Assembly (NCBI GenBank): GCA_028583415.1 | Contig: CM053276.1 | Location: forward strand, 13,475,774 to 13,539,773 | DNA length: 64,000 nt | Direction: 5' to 3' | DNA from: Protea cynaroides | Lineage: Eukaryota; Streptophyta; Magnoliopsida; Proteales; Proteaceae | Shown here: positions 23,147 to 34,311 of the stretch, one piece after another | Numbering within the stretch: the stretch's first letter is position 1 | Layout of the letters: every line of letters starts with the position of its first letter | Notes under the pieces: model-generated | Seen by the model: the letters and a program-made list of their open reading frames with translations, nothing else | Databases searched by the model: none | Told to the model about the DNA's origin: nothing | Made by a program: the position numbers and the translations under genes

Positions 23147-23281
23147 GATGCTGATGCAGGTTACACGGTGGATGACTACATGAACGCTCCGGCGTATGGA
23201 GGTGTAGCTGCTCTGGATGTGCAAGCAGGAGAGGACGAGCATGACGCTTCATGCGAGTGCCCTTTCTACGTGTACCTTTGA
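23147..23281 (+). other. Conserved short acidic reading frame in copy A
   Basis: Open frame DADAGYTVDDYMNAPAYGG, continuing through ALDVQAGEDEHDASCECPF and YVYL to a TGA at 23279-23281. Copy C (24882-25010) reads DVAGITVEDYIDTPTYEQ then AAMDEQTVEDYYDS and ends at TAG. Copy B (31621 onward) reads DVDVGYTVEDYMDALVYND then TLDVQASVSEHENSCECHF, but has lost the stop and runs on to 31887. The three share the G-x-TVEDY core, acidic residues and an alignable C-terminus, while surrounding DNA is more diverged. An AG splice-acceptor-like site precedes the GYTV codons in A (gatgcag), B (gatgtag) and C (gttgcag). No known domain recognised. Confidence 0.5.
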
Positions 23282-24008
23282 TCGGATTTTTATTTATTTC
23301 TTTCAGTTATTTTCGGTTGGATTAAATGGATGTACGGATATTATTTTATGTGTTTGAATTTGGATAATTGGATACTTATTTAAATTATCAATAGATACTC
23401 AGTTCATTCTATTTAAAGTCTTCCGCTATATATTTATATTCTAATTTTGGTTATGTGTAATGGTTTGTATGAGCGGACGCGGCCTATTCGAGATCCTAGT
23501 GTGAACCGTTGGTTCAATGGCGGTTCACTCACACCATTCTGGTTGGATCAGAATTGGGGTGTGACACTTATACTCAGCCTCAATACTAGACTTGGACACA
23601 ATAGTTTGCTTCTTGTTTTCAAAGTAACGAGATTTCCTCCAACAAATGTGCAATAACCAGTAATGGAGCATCAATTACCATCAGCTCCAGCCCAATCAGC
23701 ATTAGAATACCCAATGATATCAATATTTTTGAGACACCGGTAAATAAAACCTTTGCCTGGAGACTTTTTCAAGTATCTCAATATACGGCAGGCGGCTTCC
23801 CAGTGGCTTCGTTTTGGAGCTTGCATGAACGGGCTAATAACTCCAATAGCAAATGATAGGTCAGGCCGAGTAACTATCAAATAAATAAGTTTACCAACAA
23901 GTCATCGGTATTGATGGACATCAGGAAAATTAAGGCTATTAGTAGTCTCCAGTTTCTGATGAGGGTCCATGGGAGTATCAATTGGTTTTAAAGTTATTTA
24001 CAAAGCTT

Positions 24009-25277
24009 AGACGAGGAACAACCATTGACCAAAGGTGAGGGAACAAGACCTAAATTAATTGACTAATAATAAACTATTTTACTTATTGAGTCCAATGCCA
24101 TGAATGATTCTATGTTTGTATGTTTGTAATGTGCATTTCATATGTCATCCAATATTCTTGCTATTACTGCTCATGCATATTTAATTCTGTTTATTTATAA
24201 TATGATGATGATGATGATGTTAGGAATAGGCATGTGAATGTATGTGTGTGGTTAGTTTGCTTGATGTGAGTGGAGCATCAGGGGGAGGACGTAACACTAT
24301 GGTTCATCCTGTTCACCAGACTCTAGCTCTATCTCTACTCAAGTCTTGCCCACTAACATCGTCGTATCGCCATTACCTTAGCAGAACTATTACGTCGTAG
24401 GGCATCAGGGGAGGTGGTCTCGGATCGTGTAGTCTCTGACTCTGCCGGGGGGCCTTAGCTCTATCTCTATGGACGTATTGAGGGATGCTGGGGTGAGGCA
24501 TTGAATACACTGTTTGGCATTATGATTGGTTAGTAGTGAGTCCAGTTTGCAAGCCCTTGCCAATAGGGACTTACGTATTGGTATGGGTAGGGCATCAGGG
24601 GAAGTATTATGCGGTGTTTGATCTGGGCACTTTAGCTCTATCTCTATTCCATGATGGGTGCATGTGGGACGGCAATGGTGTTTGATCCATTGGGCGGCTT
24701 CACACACTCGTGTATAGAGGTGCGGTGGCCACCAAACCTTTCTATAGTACTTTACAAACTTAAAACCAGACCAAAGATATGAATTAAATGCATGCATATG
24801 TTTGTTACATTGTTTTGTTTTCTCACTCAATTCAAGTTGGAGAGCTGACCCACACGCGAGTAATTCTTTTTAGTTTCTGATGTTGCAGGTATTACGGTTG
24901 AAGATTATATCGATACACCAACATATGAACAGGTGGCGGCTATGGATGAGCAAACTGTGGAGGACTATTATGATTCGTTAAGCGAGTGTTTCGACTATGG
25001 ATACGCTTAGTGTTTAACTTTCGTATTTGGATATTTGTAATATGTATTAAATTATGTTTTGGTTACTTGGAGATAACTGAAATATTAATTATTTATCATG
25101 ATTAGACATCAGTTTATTATTAATAAGACTTCTGCTATTTACTTTATTATCTCTGATTAATGTGGAATGTGTTTTGATTTAACATGATTGGCATAGCCTA
25201 TACGAGATCTGATTGAACCATTGGTTTATTGACGGTTCATCACACCATTCTGGTTAGTCCAGAATTGGGGTGTGACA
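24009..25277 (+). mobile_element. LTR-like element, copy C (5'-truncated)
   Basis: Starts abruptly after the copia fragment in sequence matching the second exon-like block of copy A (accaaag|gtgaggg) and continues in parallel to the shared end ttggggtgtgaca. It contains the gcatcaggggagg / tagctctatctctat modules (24286-24640) and the short conserved frame (24882-25010). About 1 kb of the left end, including the TATA box, is missing. It is followed directly by copia LTR sequence. Confidence 0.7.
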
Positions 25278-27835
25278 CTACTTTTAGCTGTTTACACAAC
25301 AGGGTATACATACACTCAATTTACTTAGCATAAAACCCAGAGGGCACACATGTGCTAGTAATTCAGGTATCAAGTACCAGTGTTCAGCACACGCTGCACA
25401 CACCATGCTTAACTTGCACCTACGGGAAGCAAATAGTATCAGTTTTGGACTTATAACAATGCCCTACAATTTTATCCCCACTAGCTAGGCATTTATCATT
25501 TATTACCTACACTAGCATATATGAGTACAAGAATTAAACAATGCAAAGCACATGTATAAGGTTGGAAGACTTACAACCCTTGTGTGTATTTCTTGGTACT
25601 TTGAGTAGTCTCCGGAGTAACTCTGTGCAGGCTGGTAAACCACTGAAATCCACTGAAATCTTCAACTTGCTTCACTAATCGAAAGACTTCCTCAAGTGGA
25701 TAGACAAGGTAAAACCCCTCTTGTCTACTCTCTTTACTTTCACACACCTCACCTCGCTCAAGAACCTTCAATAGCTTTCAATGTTGGTAGAACTTGATTC
25801 TCCAAGCACACTTTCACTCGCAAGCTTCCTTCTCCTTCTCACGGCCCACAATTACCATTGATGTACAATAATGGCTCTACCAACCTCTCATAAGCATTCA
25901 AGACACCATTAATGAGCAATGGAGAGGTTGATTGGTTGGTGATTCAAAGCCCAAAAACCCTAGAAACCACCTTCCTCTCACTTGTAAGCAGTTCTTTTCA
26001 ATTTGTTTTGCTCTTCTCACCATCTCATAAACAACCAACCACCATTAATAGTCAATGAAGCTCCACCAACCTCACACAACACTTCAATACTCCATTTTCT
26101 AACAAGAATGAGGTTGGTAGGTGGTTGAATGCACACCCACACAAGAAACACACCAAAAAAAAACCCCCTTCTCTTGTGTTCTTCCCCCTTTCCTTCAATT
26201 TTTTGCTCAATTTAAGGCTCCGTTAATGGCTCATAGCCATTCTAGTCCTTCAATACTCTTCAATGGAGCCTTAATAACCTCTTTAAGAATTGGTGTAAAG
26301 AACCATCATCATTAAACTCACCAAAGCCTTCTTCTAGAGGTTTTTCACCAAAAATCCAAGCCTCAACTCTATTCTTCATCCCCAAATCATTCTCCAGTGG
26401 TAGAGCATTCAAAATGGAAAAAAATTCAATTTGAACGGTCCGATTTGGACCTCAATTGATCAAGATATGATCAAAACAAGTTCGGCCAGTAAAAACATTT
26501 AGAATAGAATCTTTTGACTGCATATGGTGTACTCACGCTGCACCAGAGCGTTGTTCGCTGACACGACAGAGCGCTGTTGAAAATCCATTGGTCGCATGAA
26601 GAATCATTTATATCGGCCGTTCGATCGTCTGAAAAAGGCGAAAGAGAATAACCACCATTAGATTTGAATCGTCACATCATTCAAAATCGGATTTAATATA
26701 ATCCGTAGGATTCGGATCATCGCTGATGATGCCATGTAAACATGCTACACCGAAGCTGTCTCAGCTGACTGATCAGACGGCGCTATCGAGTTCCGATTGG
26801 CACTCAAGGAATATTCGATAGTGGCCGTTAGATCGATGAGAAAAGGCGGGATTGGTTTCTAGCCATTGGATCTGACAGATCGCCTCAAGTGCGATCGGCT
26901 TGAATCAAAGCCATTCGATCTGCATCTGTTTTGATGTGCACCATACTCGCGCCACACTGAAGCACTGCGCCAACTCCATGCACCGCAAACCATTGAATTA
27001 AGTTGCTTCAGTCCAATGAAAAAACTCGCGGAAGGATCTCTTAGCATCTGTCGAGATGCACATTAGCCCGCCTTTTTATGGGCCGTCAGATCAAGATTTT
27101 GACGACGTGGCTCATTCTTTTCTGTCGAATTGGCTTCTTGTTCTTTTCAAAATCCCCGAAATGCCCTTGCCAAACCCTTTAATGGCCTCTATAACCAATT
27201 TGATACTCAGAGTATCACTTCAGAGGGCCATTGGCAGTAGGGTCCCTCTCTCTCCTCGCATACCATCGAGCACCTGGTGTGCGAGTGCTTGAGGCCTATG
27301 GCATGCGCACGGGCCTACTGCTTTACGAGCCTGGCCTGTGTGCTGGCTAGCAGGCAGCGAACTTGCTTGCTGCATGGCTTGGGCTGCCTTGCGGCCTAGG
27401 CTGCCATGTGGCCTAGCCACGTCACATGTGGGACCCACCCACTCATTTTCTCTCTCTTCATTCTCTCTCTTCTTTCTCTCTCTCTTCATTCTCTTTCTTC
27501 TTTCTATCAACATTTGCCTAAGTGGGTGTTGTCCACATCACTAGTGGGGCCCACTGTGGGATCCAGTGCCGCCTCAATGGGGCCCACCCACTTTCTCTCT
27601 CTAGAATTTCTCTCTCTTCATTTTCTCTTTATATTTTCTCGCTCTAGATCAAATAAGCTATACCATTAGTGAGACCCACACTCTGTAGAACACTGTAGAA
27701 CATGCCCAAAGCTTCCTCAGATCTGTCACTTGCACAAACACTCTCTCTCCTACATAGACATTCTCTCTCCTCATTTCTCTAACTGCATGCTAACCAATAC
27801 TGCCCACATTAGTCAAGTTGCCAACAATGACAACA
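25278..27835 (-). mobile_element. Copia (SIRE-like) LTR, second copy, left part lost
   Basis: Its left edge (cttttagctgtttacacaac) aligns with 37432 onward and its right end (ttgccaacaatgacaaca) is the same as that of 18744-20548. Shared internal blocks include cacctacgggaagcaaa, tttttcaccaaaaatcc/tttttcagcaaaaacc, the gttcggcca block, and the GC-rich ggcctgg/gcttgc stretch (27290-27430) before CT-rich sequence. The copy is abutted on its left by LTR-like copy C, apparently inserted into it. Confidence 0.6.
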
Positions 27836-28491
27836 CATGACCAACAGATTATTCTATATCTATCTATTTAAGGAAAATTAGTCTGACTCCGCCTTGACAA
27901 TTGATTTAATACATAGAACTACCTTGTGCCTTTTGGACTTATAATCCATTACCTTATTACTAACAGTGTTAACTTGAAAATTTTAAAGACAAAAATACCC
28001 TTCAATGAAGGCTCTCCATATCCAGCCAGCGAGTGTAGTTGAAATCGGTTTTCAATTTTCGGTTTGCATTGCCAGAAACTGAAATAAAAATTAGGCTTGT
28101 TGGCAATATATTTCGAAATGGAAGAAATTTAAAACAATTTGGAACCAGATCAGGTTTTATTTTTTGAAAGGTCATCGGACCGTACTGAAATGCTTAGGAA
28201 TAGATCATATGCCGGAAAAAATTTTAATATTTCGGCATAAATGTTTCCCTAGGTCACCGAATCTTAGAGGTATACGATAAGTCGAAGCTGTGGAGTTTGT
28301 ATCTACCGAAAGGCTTTGGCAAGCGTCAGATGAAATTGTTTCTCGCTAAATTCAGTATCTGGAGAGAAGGCATGTCCCATCTTCGCTTATCGATTCTCAG
28401 TCACCAGAAACCACTTCTGGTTTCAGAAAACCACCAAACACCATAGACCAGTTTCAATCACAAGGTATCAGTGATTTCTGCTTTAACCCAA

Positions 28492-28741
28492 CATTCTATG
28501 TACTTTAACGTGTTTAGACACCACCATGGTCATCTTGATGTCTGCAAGGGCTGATCTGTACTCAGTCATAGATTCATTTGAAGCCCACGAATGGGTGCAA
28601 AAAGAGGTTGCGGAGTACTGAGGAAAGGTGAAGAAATATGCAAATGGGAAAAGAAACCAGGTCTGATTGTTGCTTAGTTCGCTTCTGAACATTTAGAGAT
28701 TGGAGGAGTTGCTCCAGCTCCTTCACAAAATTAATGGTTCC
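28492..28741 (-). pseudogene. bHLH transcription factor (group Ia) pseudogene fragment
   Basis: Minus strand reads GTINFVKELEQLLQSLNVQK and RTKQQSDLVSFP, the second helix of a group Ia bHLH domain (bHLH94/96-like). After a one-base frameshift near 28640 it reads FAYFFTFPQYSATSFCTHSW then YRSALADIKMTMVVSKHVKV, matching the family's TFPQYS and ADIEVTMVESHANLK region. The basic region and first helix are missing: similarity stops at 28741, about 30 bases before the duplication border at 28772. The C-terminal ACT-like end is also absent. It is nonfunctional. Confidence 0.8.
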
Positions 28742-29555
28742 AGTGTTCTTCCGTTGCAAACAAACACTTAGAACCAAATGAATGAAACCTCCCTTTCCAT
28801 GGTCAGCAGATCCTTGGTGATGCAGCACTCTAAGAGAACACTGCCAATACACCTACAATAATAGGGGAACCAACATCTTAGGAACCCTAACAAACCTGTA
28901 CTGATCTGTCAGGGAAATTGTCCAGATATTGACAGGTTTTCCCTTCTCCCTTTTCCTGGTTTTCCCACACTGACAATCGCTAAGATCTGTGCAATGAAAT
29001 CATAGAGGATCTTGAAATCATCTACATTGAACATTAGGGATATTTTACTGAGTTTTATGACCATATAAGCAATCAATTAAGATAATGATATGAACCTTTC
29101 ACCAAATCCTTTTAAAAACTAAATGAAAAGAAAGGAGGGTTATCAAACTGCCAAACAACAAATTATAAAGAAGATGAACCTAAAAGTTGCGCAATCTAGT
29201 GAGCAATACTTAAAAATCTAAAGATGATTTGGTTATTCCTACTTGCAAGCACTTTTACTACCATTGGTCAGAGTTCACTTTCACCATCCATGACTTGCAA
29301 AGATCCCTAGATTTGTATACCCAATGGTTCTGAACCTTTTTTTTTTTTTTTTTTTGTTAAAACATGACTTAACAAATTGAAAATCAATCTAGCAGTTAGG
29401 CATTTGGAGTTTCTTCTCCCAAAGTAATGAATGGCAACTCCTCTTGGCATACTCAAACTGGTCTGAAATTTGATATTTGAGTTGAAGACCTTTGGTCCCA
29501 TCCGACTTATAACACGATAAATCCTGATCCCATCTTAAGTCTTTATCTTTCTAAT

Positions 29556-29903
29556 TAGGATACTGATAACTGATTTGGTTCAAAGCTAACGGATGGAACG
29601 TGTTAAATCAAATCATTTAATCTATCATATACTAGGTTGGTCCAATCTAACTTTAGTCTAGCAACAAGTAGCTGACAGTTTTCACTCTACTCCAGAGTAC
29701 CCCTTCTCCTTGGTAGTTCTTTCCGTGACTCGAACCCGTGACCTGATAGTTGGCTCTAATACCAAATGTTAGCTACCTGACTGATATTTTAAAAGCTCCA
29801 AAACTGATGGAACGCGTTAAATCAAGTTCTTTAATCTATCACATACTAGGTTGGTCCAATATAGAGTTCATATATTAGGTCGGGCCTCATTAGACACGTA
29901 ACA
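29556..29903 (-). mobile_element. Second TRIM family (copy 2)
   Basis: Right LTR 29767-29903 (137 bp, TGTTAG...TAACA) and a partly matching left LTR (about 29556-29655, sharing atggaacg(t/c)gttaaatcaa and tactaggttggtccaa) surround an interior of about 110 bp. On the minus strand the primer site TTTGGTATTAGAGCC (29766-29752) follows the LTR at once. No coding sequence. Confidence 0.65.
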
Positions 29904-29906
29904 ATT

Positions 29907-32021
29907 TGTAAGACCTGCATTCCACGAACCTGATCTAAACCTCTATTTCATGTCGTGACAGGTCTTCCAAATGGATGACAAACCACAAGTCCAGTTACAA
30001 AGTAGACAAAACAGATTTAAGAATTTTACATACCTGTCTCACATACCGGTCGACCTGTATGTCTGTACGGGAAAACTGTTTAGATTTGAGAACGAATCCC
30101 AGTGAGTCCCACCTTTCAAATCTCAATTTTAGAGTCCTTCCTTATGTAGGAAACTCTTTTAAAACCTACCTAACCTATATATTGCCTCCTTGAACTCCTT
30201 AGATCCTCTTTGTTGACTTTTATAAATCCTAGAGACGAAAATGAGATTTAAAGAGGAGAAAGGAGCCGAAGAATAGTGCTGAAACTCTGTTGAAAGACGA
30301 ACGTCATAGTTCATAGACCAACGGTGACTACCTTACTTATCTTGTTAGGTTGGATTAGGTTATGATTAATGTCGTGAAAGACTAGGCATTGATCCAAACC
30401 CCTAATTCGGTTGATAAACCCTAGATTTGAATTTTGAACTAAGGTTTATTAGAACGTAGGACTTGAATGAAAGATAAAACTAGCCTTAATACTTAGCCTG
30501 GGCCTAGAATGGTTGGGAGGAACCCTCGAAAATTAAGCTAAAGACCGACGGGAGAAGAGTGGTCGATTGGTGGACCTACGGAGCTTGTCCGGTCGACATA
30601 CCGATGGCACATAAGTAAGACCGGTATTGCCACCGGTATCTCTCGGGAAGGCTCCCAGAAGTGTCCGATTGACCATACCAGTTGCATTACTGTAAAGTAA
30701 CCTGCGACCGATATGTGCAATCGGTATGTACATAAATGGTGTTTTTCGACCCCAATTGGGTTCCGACCAACATAAACCCTATGGGACTAATTCTAACTAA
30801 ACCCTAATGATTTGTAAGACATGTTGACAGTCAAGTTGGACTCTGTGGAGAAGAGGAAGCTTGCAATCAAGCGTCAGGTAAGGAAATCAGACATAAACCA
30901 TAATTAACTAATAACAGTAAAACGTTGTTAATTATTTTTGTATCTGTGGCATGATGGTTGTGCATATTAACATGTCATCTTACTTTTTGTTATCATATAT
31001 GCTCATGCATACTCGCTGTGATAGGATTGTGTGTTAGACATGTGAATATTTTCATTGGTGTGTGTAATGGGAAGGGTCTGGGGTCTTAGATCATTCCTCA
31101 CACTAACACATTTTCGTATCGCTAATATCTTAGCATACTTGGTACGAATAGGGTATCAGGGGGAGGATGTGGCATTGTGGTCTATGGCTTGGCCCTCAGA
31201 CTTGAGCCATATCTCTATTCTGTAGGGAGCTATGCTAAGATAGGGCATTGGATACTGTGATGACATATATGATTAGTTAGTGACGAACCCACTTGCAAGC
31301 CCTCGCCAATAGGGGTGTAGGTATTAGTACGGTGTAGGGTATCAGGGGGAGGACGTGAAACTATGGCTCAACCTGGTCACTAGACTCTAGCTCTATCTCT
31401 ATACTAGAGTGAGAGATGTGAGGTGACAGCGGTGTGTGACCCGTTGGGTATGCTCACACACTGATGCATGGAGGTGTGGAATGCAACCTATCATTACCGT
31501 AGCACTATGCAAATATACCAGACCAAATGTAAATGTTATCTCATGCATATTGCTTGTTGCATTGTCTGATTTCTTACTGAGTTAAGTTGTGAACTCACCC
31601 TTGTATATATACATGTTTTAGATGTTGATGTAGGTTACACTGTGGAGGATTACATGGACGCTCTGGTATACAATGATGTTACAACTTTGGATGTGCAAGC
31701 AAGTGTTAGCGAGCATGAAAACTCATGCGAGTGTCACTTTTGCGTGTACCTCAATGATTTATTTAGTCATTTTATTTTTAGTTGGATTTATAAACAATGT
31801 AATAAATATTTATTTACGTTTTGGGTACTTGAGATAACTTGGCTACTTGATTTATTTATCAATTGCAACTCAGTTCATTCATGTTAAAACTTTCGTTGTA
31901 TTATTATATTCTGATTGTGGTTTGTGTGTGTGGACATGGTCTTATTGAGATATTGGTGTGAACCGTTGATTTAGTGATGGTTCAGTCACACTTCTGGTTC
32001 AGTCAAAATTGGGGTGTGACA
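29907..32021 (+). mobile_element. LTR-like TG...CA element, copy B
   Basis: 2115 bp from TGTAAGACC to GGGGTGTGACA, inserted at the edge of the TRIM LTR. Flanks are caatt (29902-29906) and caatc (32022-32026); the homologous uninterrupted sequence in duplication copy 1 (aacaatcagtc, 14868) shows the site before insertion. It carries the same blocks as copy A, including gcgtcag|gtaagg (30880), modified gtatcagggggagg / ctctatctctat modules and the short acidic frame (31621-31887). Splice-like borders are partly decayed (ttgtaagac in place of ttgtaggac). Confidence 0.75.
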
Positions 32022-32454
32022 CAATCAGTCAATCTGTATCAATATCGGCATAGATACCTAGTTGATTCGAGAATTGAAACTTGATTTAAGTTCCTGGATT
32101 CTTTTGCAACTATGTATATTGATTCAGTGTATTGGATTGAGACAATCGATTCATATCTGATCTCATATCGTTTTTCAAAGTAACCAATACGTGTTTCGAT
32201 ACCGTGAACTTAAACCATGGTTGTATGAGTAATGTCACAAAAGATGAATGTGGATCCATAAAGTAAATAAAATAATCAAGTTCAGTAGGAGTCTCAACTT
32301 GCTTACTTGTTAGAGTAAGGATTAATTGAGTGATTAGACTTAGAATATCTTTGATATCAATCATGAAACTAAATGAAATAGCAAAAATCATAATAAAAAA
32401 AAAAAGAAATGTGAAGGAGTATGCCTGGTTGACCAGGTTCTACCACTGCAAGGC

Positions 32455-32650
32455 CCAATCATACTCAAAAGAAGAGTTTGATCATGGCTCAAAAGGAACG
32501 CTACCTATATGCTTAACACATGCAAGTCGAACGTTGTTTTCGGGGTGTTGGATAGAAGGAAAAGAGGCTCCTAGCTAATGGTAGCTTGTCTCGCCTAGGA
32601 GGTGGGAACAGATGAGAACAAAGTGGCGAACGGGCACATTACGAGTGAGT
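32455..32650 (+). pseudogene. rrn18: Nuclear copy of mitochondrial 18S rRNA 5' end (NUMT)
   Basis: Contains the start of a bacterial-type small-subunit rRNA: agagtttgatcatggctc (32474), cttaacacatgcaagtcgaa (32514), then gttgttttcgggg, aagaggctcctagctaa, gtagcttgtctcgcctagg and caaagtggcgaacggg. The signature phrases are those of plant mitochondrial rrn18, not plastid 16S. Homology fades after about 32650, so only about 190 of some 1900 bases are present. It has many point changes and cannot be functional. It is absent from duplication copy 1. Confidence 0.85.
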
Positions 32651-32835
32651 CATTTATTGTTGCCACCAGAAGATAACCGTCAATAGGCATGAGAAAGAAG
32701 ATAGAAGTTATTCACTAAATTGAATCGAGATCGGAGATAGAGCAGACCTGAAAACATGCAAGAAGCCCAATGTATTCAAGAGATGGATGTCTTGGGTATA
32801 TGAGTACTAGCGAAGGTTTTAGTAATTGATATCAG

Positions 32836-34311
32836 ACATGCCAATGCCAAATCCGATCCAGATTTATTTTATTACGAACCCAATAGTTGATTGACACAAA
32901 GGTGATACTAATTTAAAAATATTCAAAAATAGAAAATAATCAATCTTAAATTGAGATCCGCCACAGTCAAAACCGATATCAACCAGTCAATCCAATACTA
33001 AAACCTTGGTATTGGCCTAAACTTTAAAAACATAATAAAATAAAAATAAAGAAAAATCGAATGTGTCTTTCTCTCTCCTTTTTTCAAAGTTTCTCAAGAA
33101 TCACAGATACTACCTAGGCTGGAAGATCCGTGTCCTTTCAAACCAGTCATAATATGGCCAGGTTAGCGTAGACTTTGGGCCTTGATTTTCAAACTTCAGT
33201 CTTTTTCCTGAGTTGGTAAAGGTAAAGTTCCAATGATAGTAATTCCTGTTTCTTTTCCCTTTAAATTGAATGCAAGATAATGAAATTTCAAACAAGGGAT
33301 GCCTCCAAAGAAATGCAGATTCCAGTAATGGGTGTCTCATCTGCCATCAAATTATGAATATTCTGCCATTTTTTTTTTTTTTTTGGATTGATATATTCTG
33401 CCACTTTTGTTGCCCCTTGTAATTAATTATCAATTAATCTCTACTGGGACCCATTGTTCTATGGCCTTTACTGTTGAGTTAGGTTTTAGATCCAAAAATC
33501 AAACACTGATATTGATCATGTCTAAATCAATCCAGATTGGGGTATAGATCAAATGAAAAACTGACACATAATCGATATTATATATAATAATATTAAAACA
33601 GATCTAAAATATATGATAATTAATCAGATATCGATTACTTGAACCATATCATTTATAGACTTAAGAGACTCAACTTTATGATTTGAACCATGTCTGACTT
33701 AAGTGACTCAACTTTATGATGAGCCCCTTCTATTTATTTTTCATTAATCATACTCTCTCACCCAATAATAATATAAAAAAAAGACCTCTTCAGTTAAAAA
33801 TAGTAGCTTATCCCCACAATCCCACCAGTTCTACACAATACATACATATAGCAATCCAGCTTTCATTCTTTTGTCACGGTTGCTTTCATGTCAGGCTCTG
33901 GGGCTCTCCTACAGCAGGTGGATGGATGGATGATGCATGACAGATCATGACAGGAAAGTCATGCCTATCATGCATGAGGCAAAGTACCCAATCCCATTTC
34001 AGTTCAGACTTCAGATGGAATGCATTGTGGGGGTACAATTAAGAGGAGACTGGTGGCTGTCTCATAACAATCCAAACTATTTTTGTAATTCAGATAATAC
34101 CCTATCTTTATTATATCCATGTCCATCACCATTAACACCAAAACTCCCTAGTGAGAGTAACAAAACTTTAATCAGCCCAAAACCCTACCTATAGGTAGCA
34201 CAAAACCCTGATTTACAAAGAAAAAAAGGGAACAAAATATGGAGTACATGGAAACTATTTTACAGAGCAAGGGAGAAGAAAACTCTTAGTTTCATTTCTA
34301 TTTCTCTTGGT
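32836..34311. other. Intergenic, downstream of HIPP
   Basis: No supported gene. The minus-strand frame 33110-33340 reads smoothly but has no family features I know. The HIPP 3' UTR should lie just below 34312; a possible reverse-strand AATAAA was not clear. Confidence 0.45.

Larger units (their letters stand above)
21229..23566 (+). mobile_element. LTR-like TG...CA element, copy A, with exon-like blocks
   Basis: 2338 bp starting TGTAAGACCC and ending GGGGTGTGACA, flanked by an exact cttat duplication (21224-21228 and 23567-23571) inside copia coding sequence. 5-bp duplication and TG...CA ends fit a solo LTR. It has a TATA box about 310 bp from its left end, then exon-like blocks with splice-like borders (gtcaacg|gtaagt near 21687; ttgtag|gac near 22209; gcgtcag|gtaagg near 22269; gatgcag|gttac at 23159) and a short open frame near its right end. 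Between these lies a repeated module, gcatcaggggagg followed by tagctctatctctat (three rounds, 22528-22925). Copies B (29907-32021) and C (24009-25277) share this order. Confidence 0.75.
21060..24008 (-). mobile_element. Degenerate copia polyprotein fragment, split by a later insertion
   Basis: Minus-strand remains of a Ty1/copia reverse transcriptase-RNase H region. The right part (24008-23567) has KPIDTPMDPHQKLE, VTRPDLSFAIGV, HWEAACRILRYLKKSPGKG, SNADWAG and GYCTFVGGNLVT, with internal stops and a frameshift. The left part (21228 to about 21060) continues with MTMFCDN and AAIYIASNP. The two halves are separated exactly at a codon run by the 2.3-kb element 21229-23566, with the target duplication cttat. 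The fragment is inactive. Confidence 0.85.
28772..32835. repeat. Segmental duplication, copy 2
   Basis: Counterpart of 13654-15930 in the same orientation. Copy 2 carries three extra pieces: a more complete TRIM, the 2.1-kb LTR-like copy B (29907-32021), and an insert of about 420 bp (about 32275-32695) containing mitochondrial rDNA. It lacks the hAT-like insertion, showing the empty site at 32238-32245. The order of events can be read from these differences. Confidence 0.85.
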
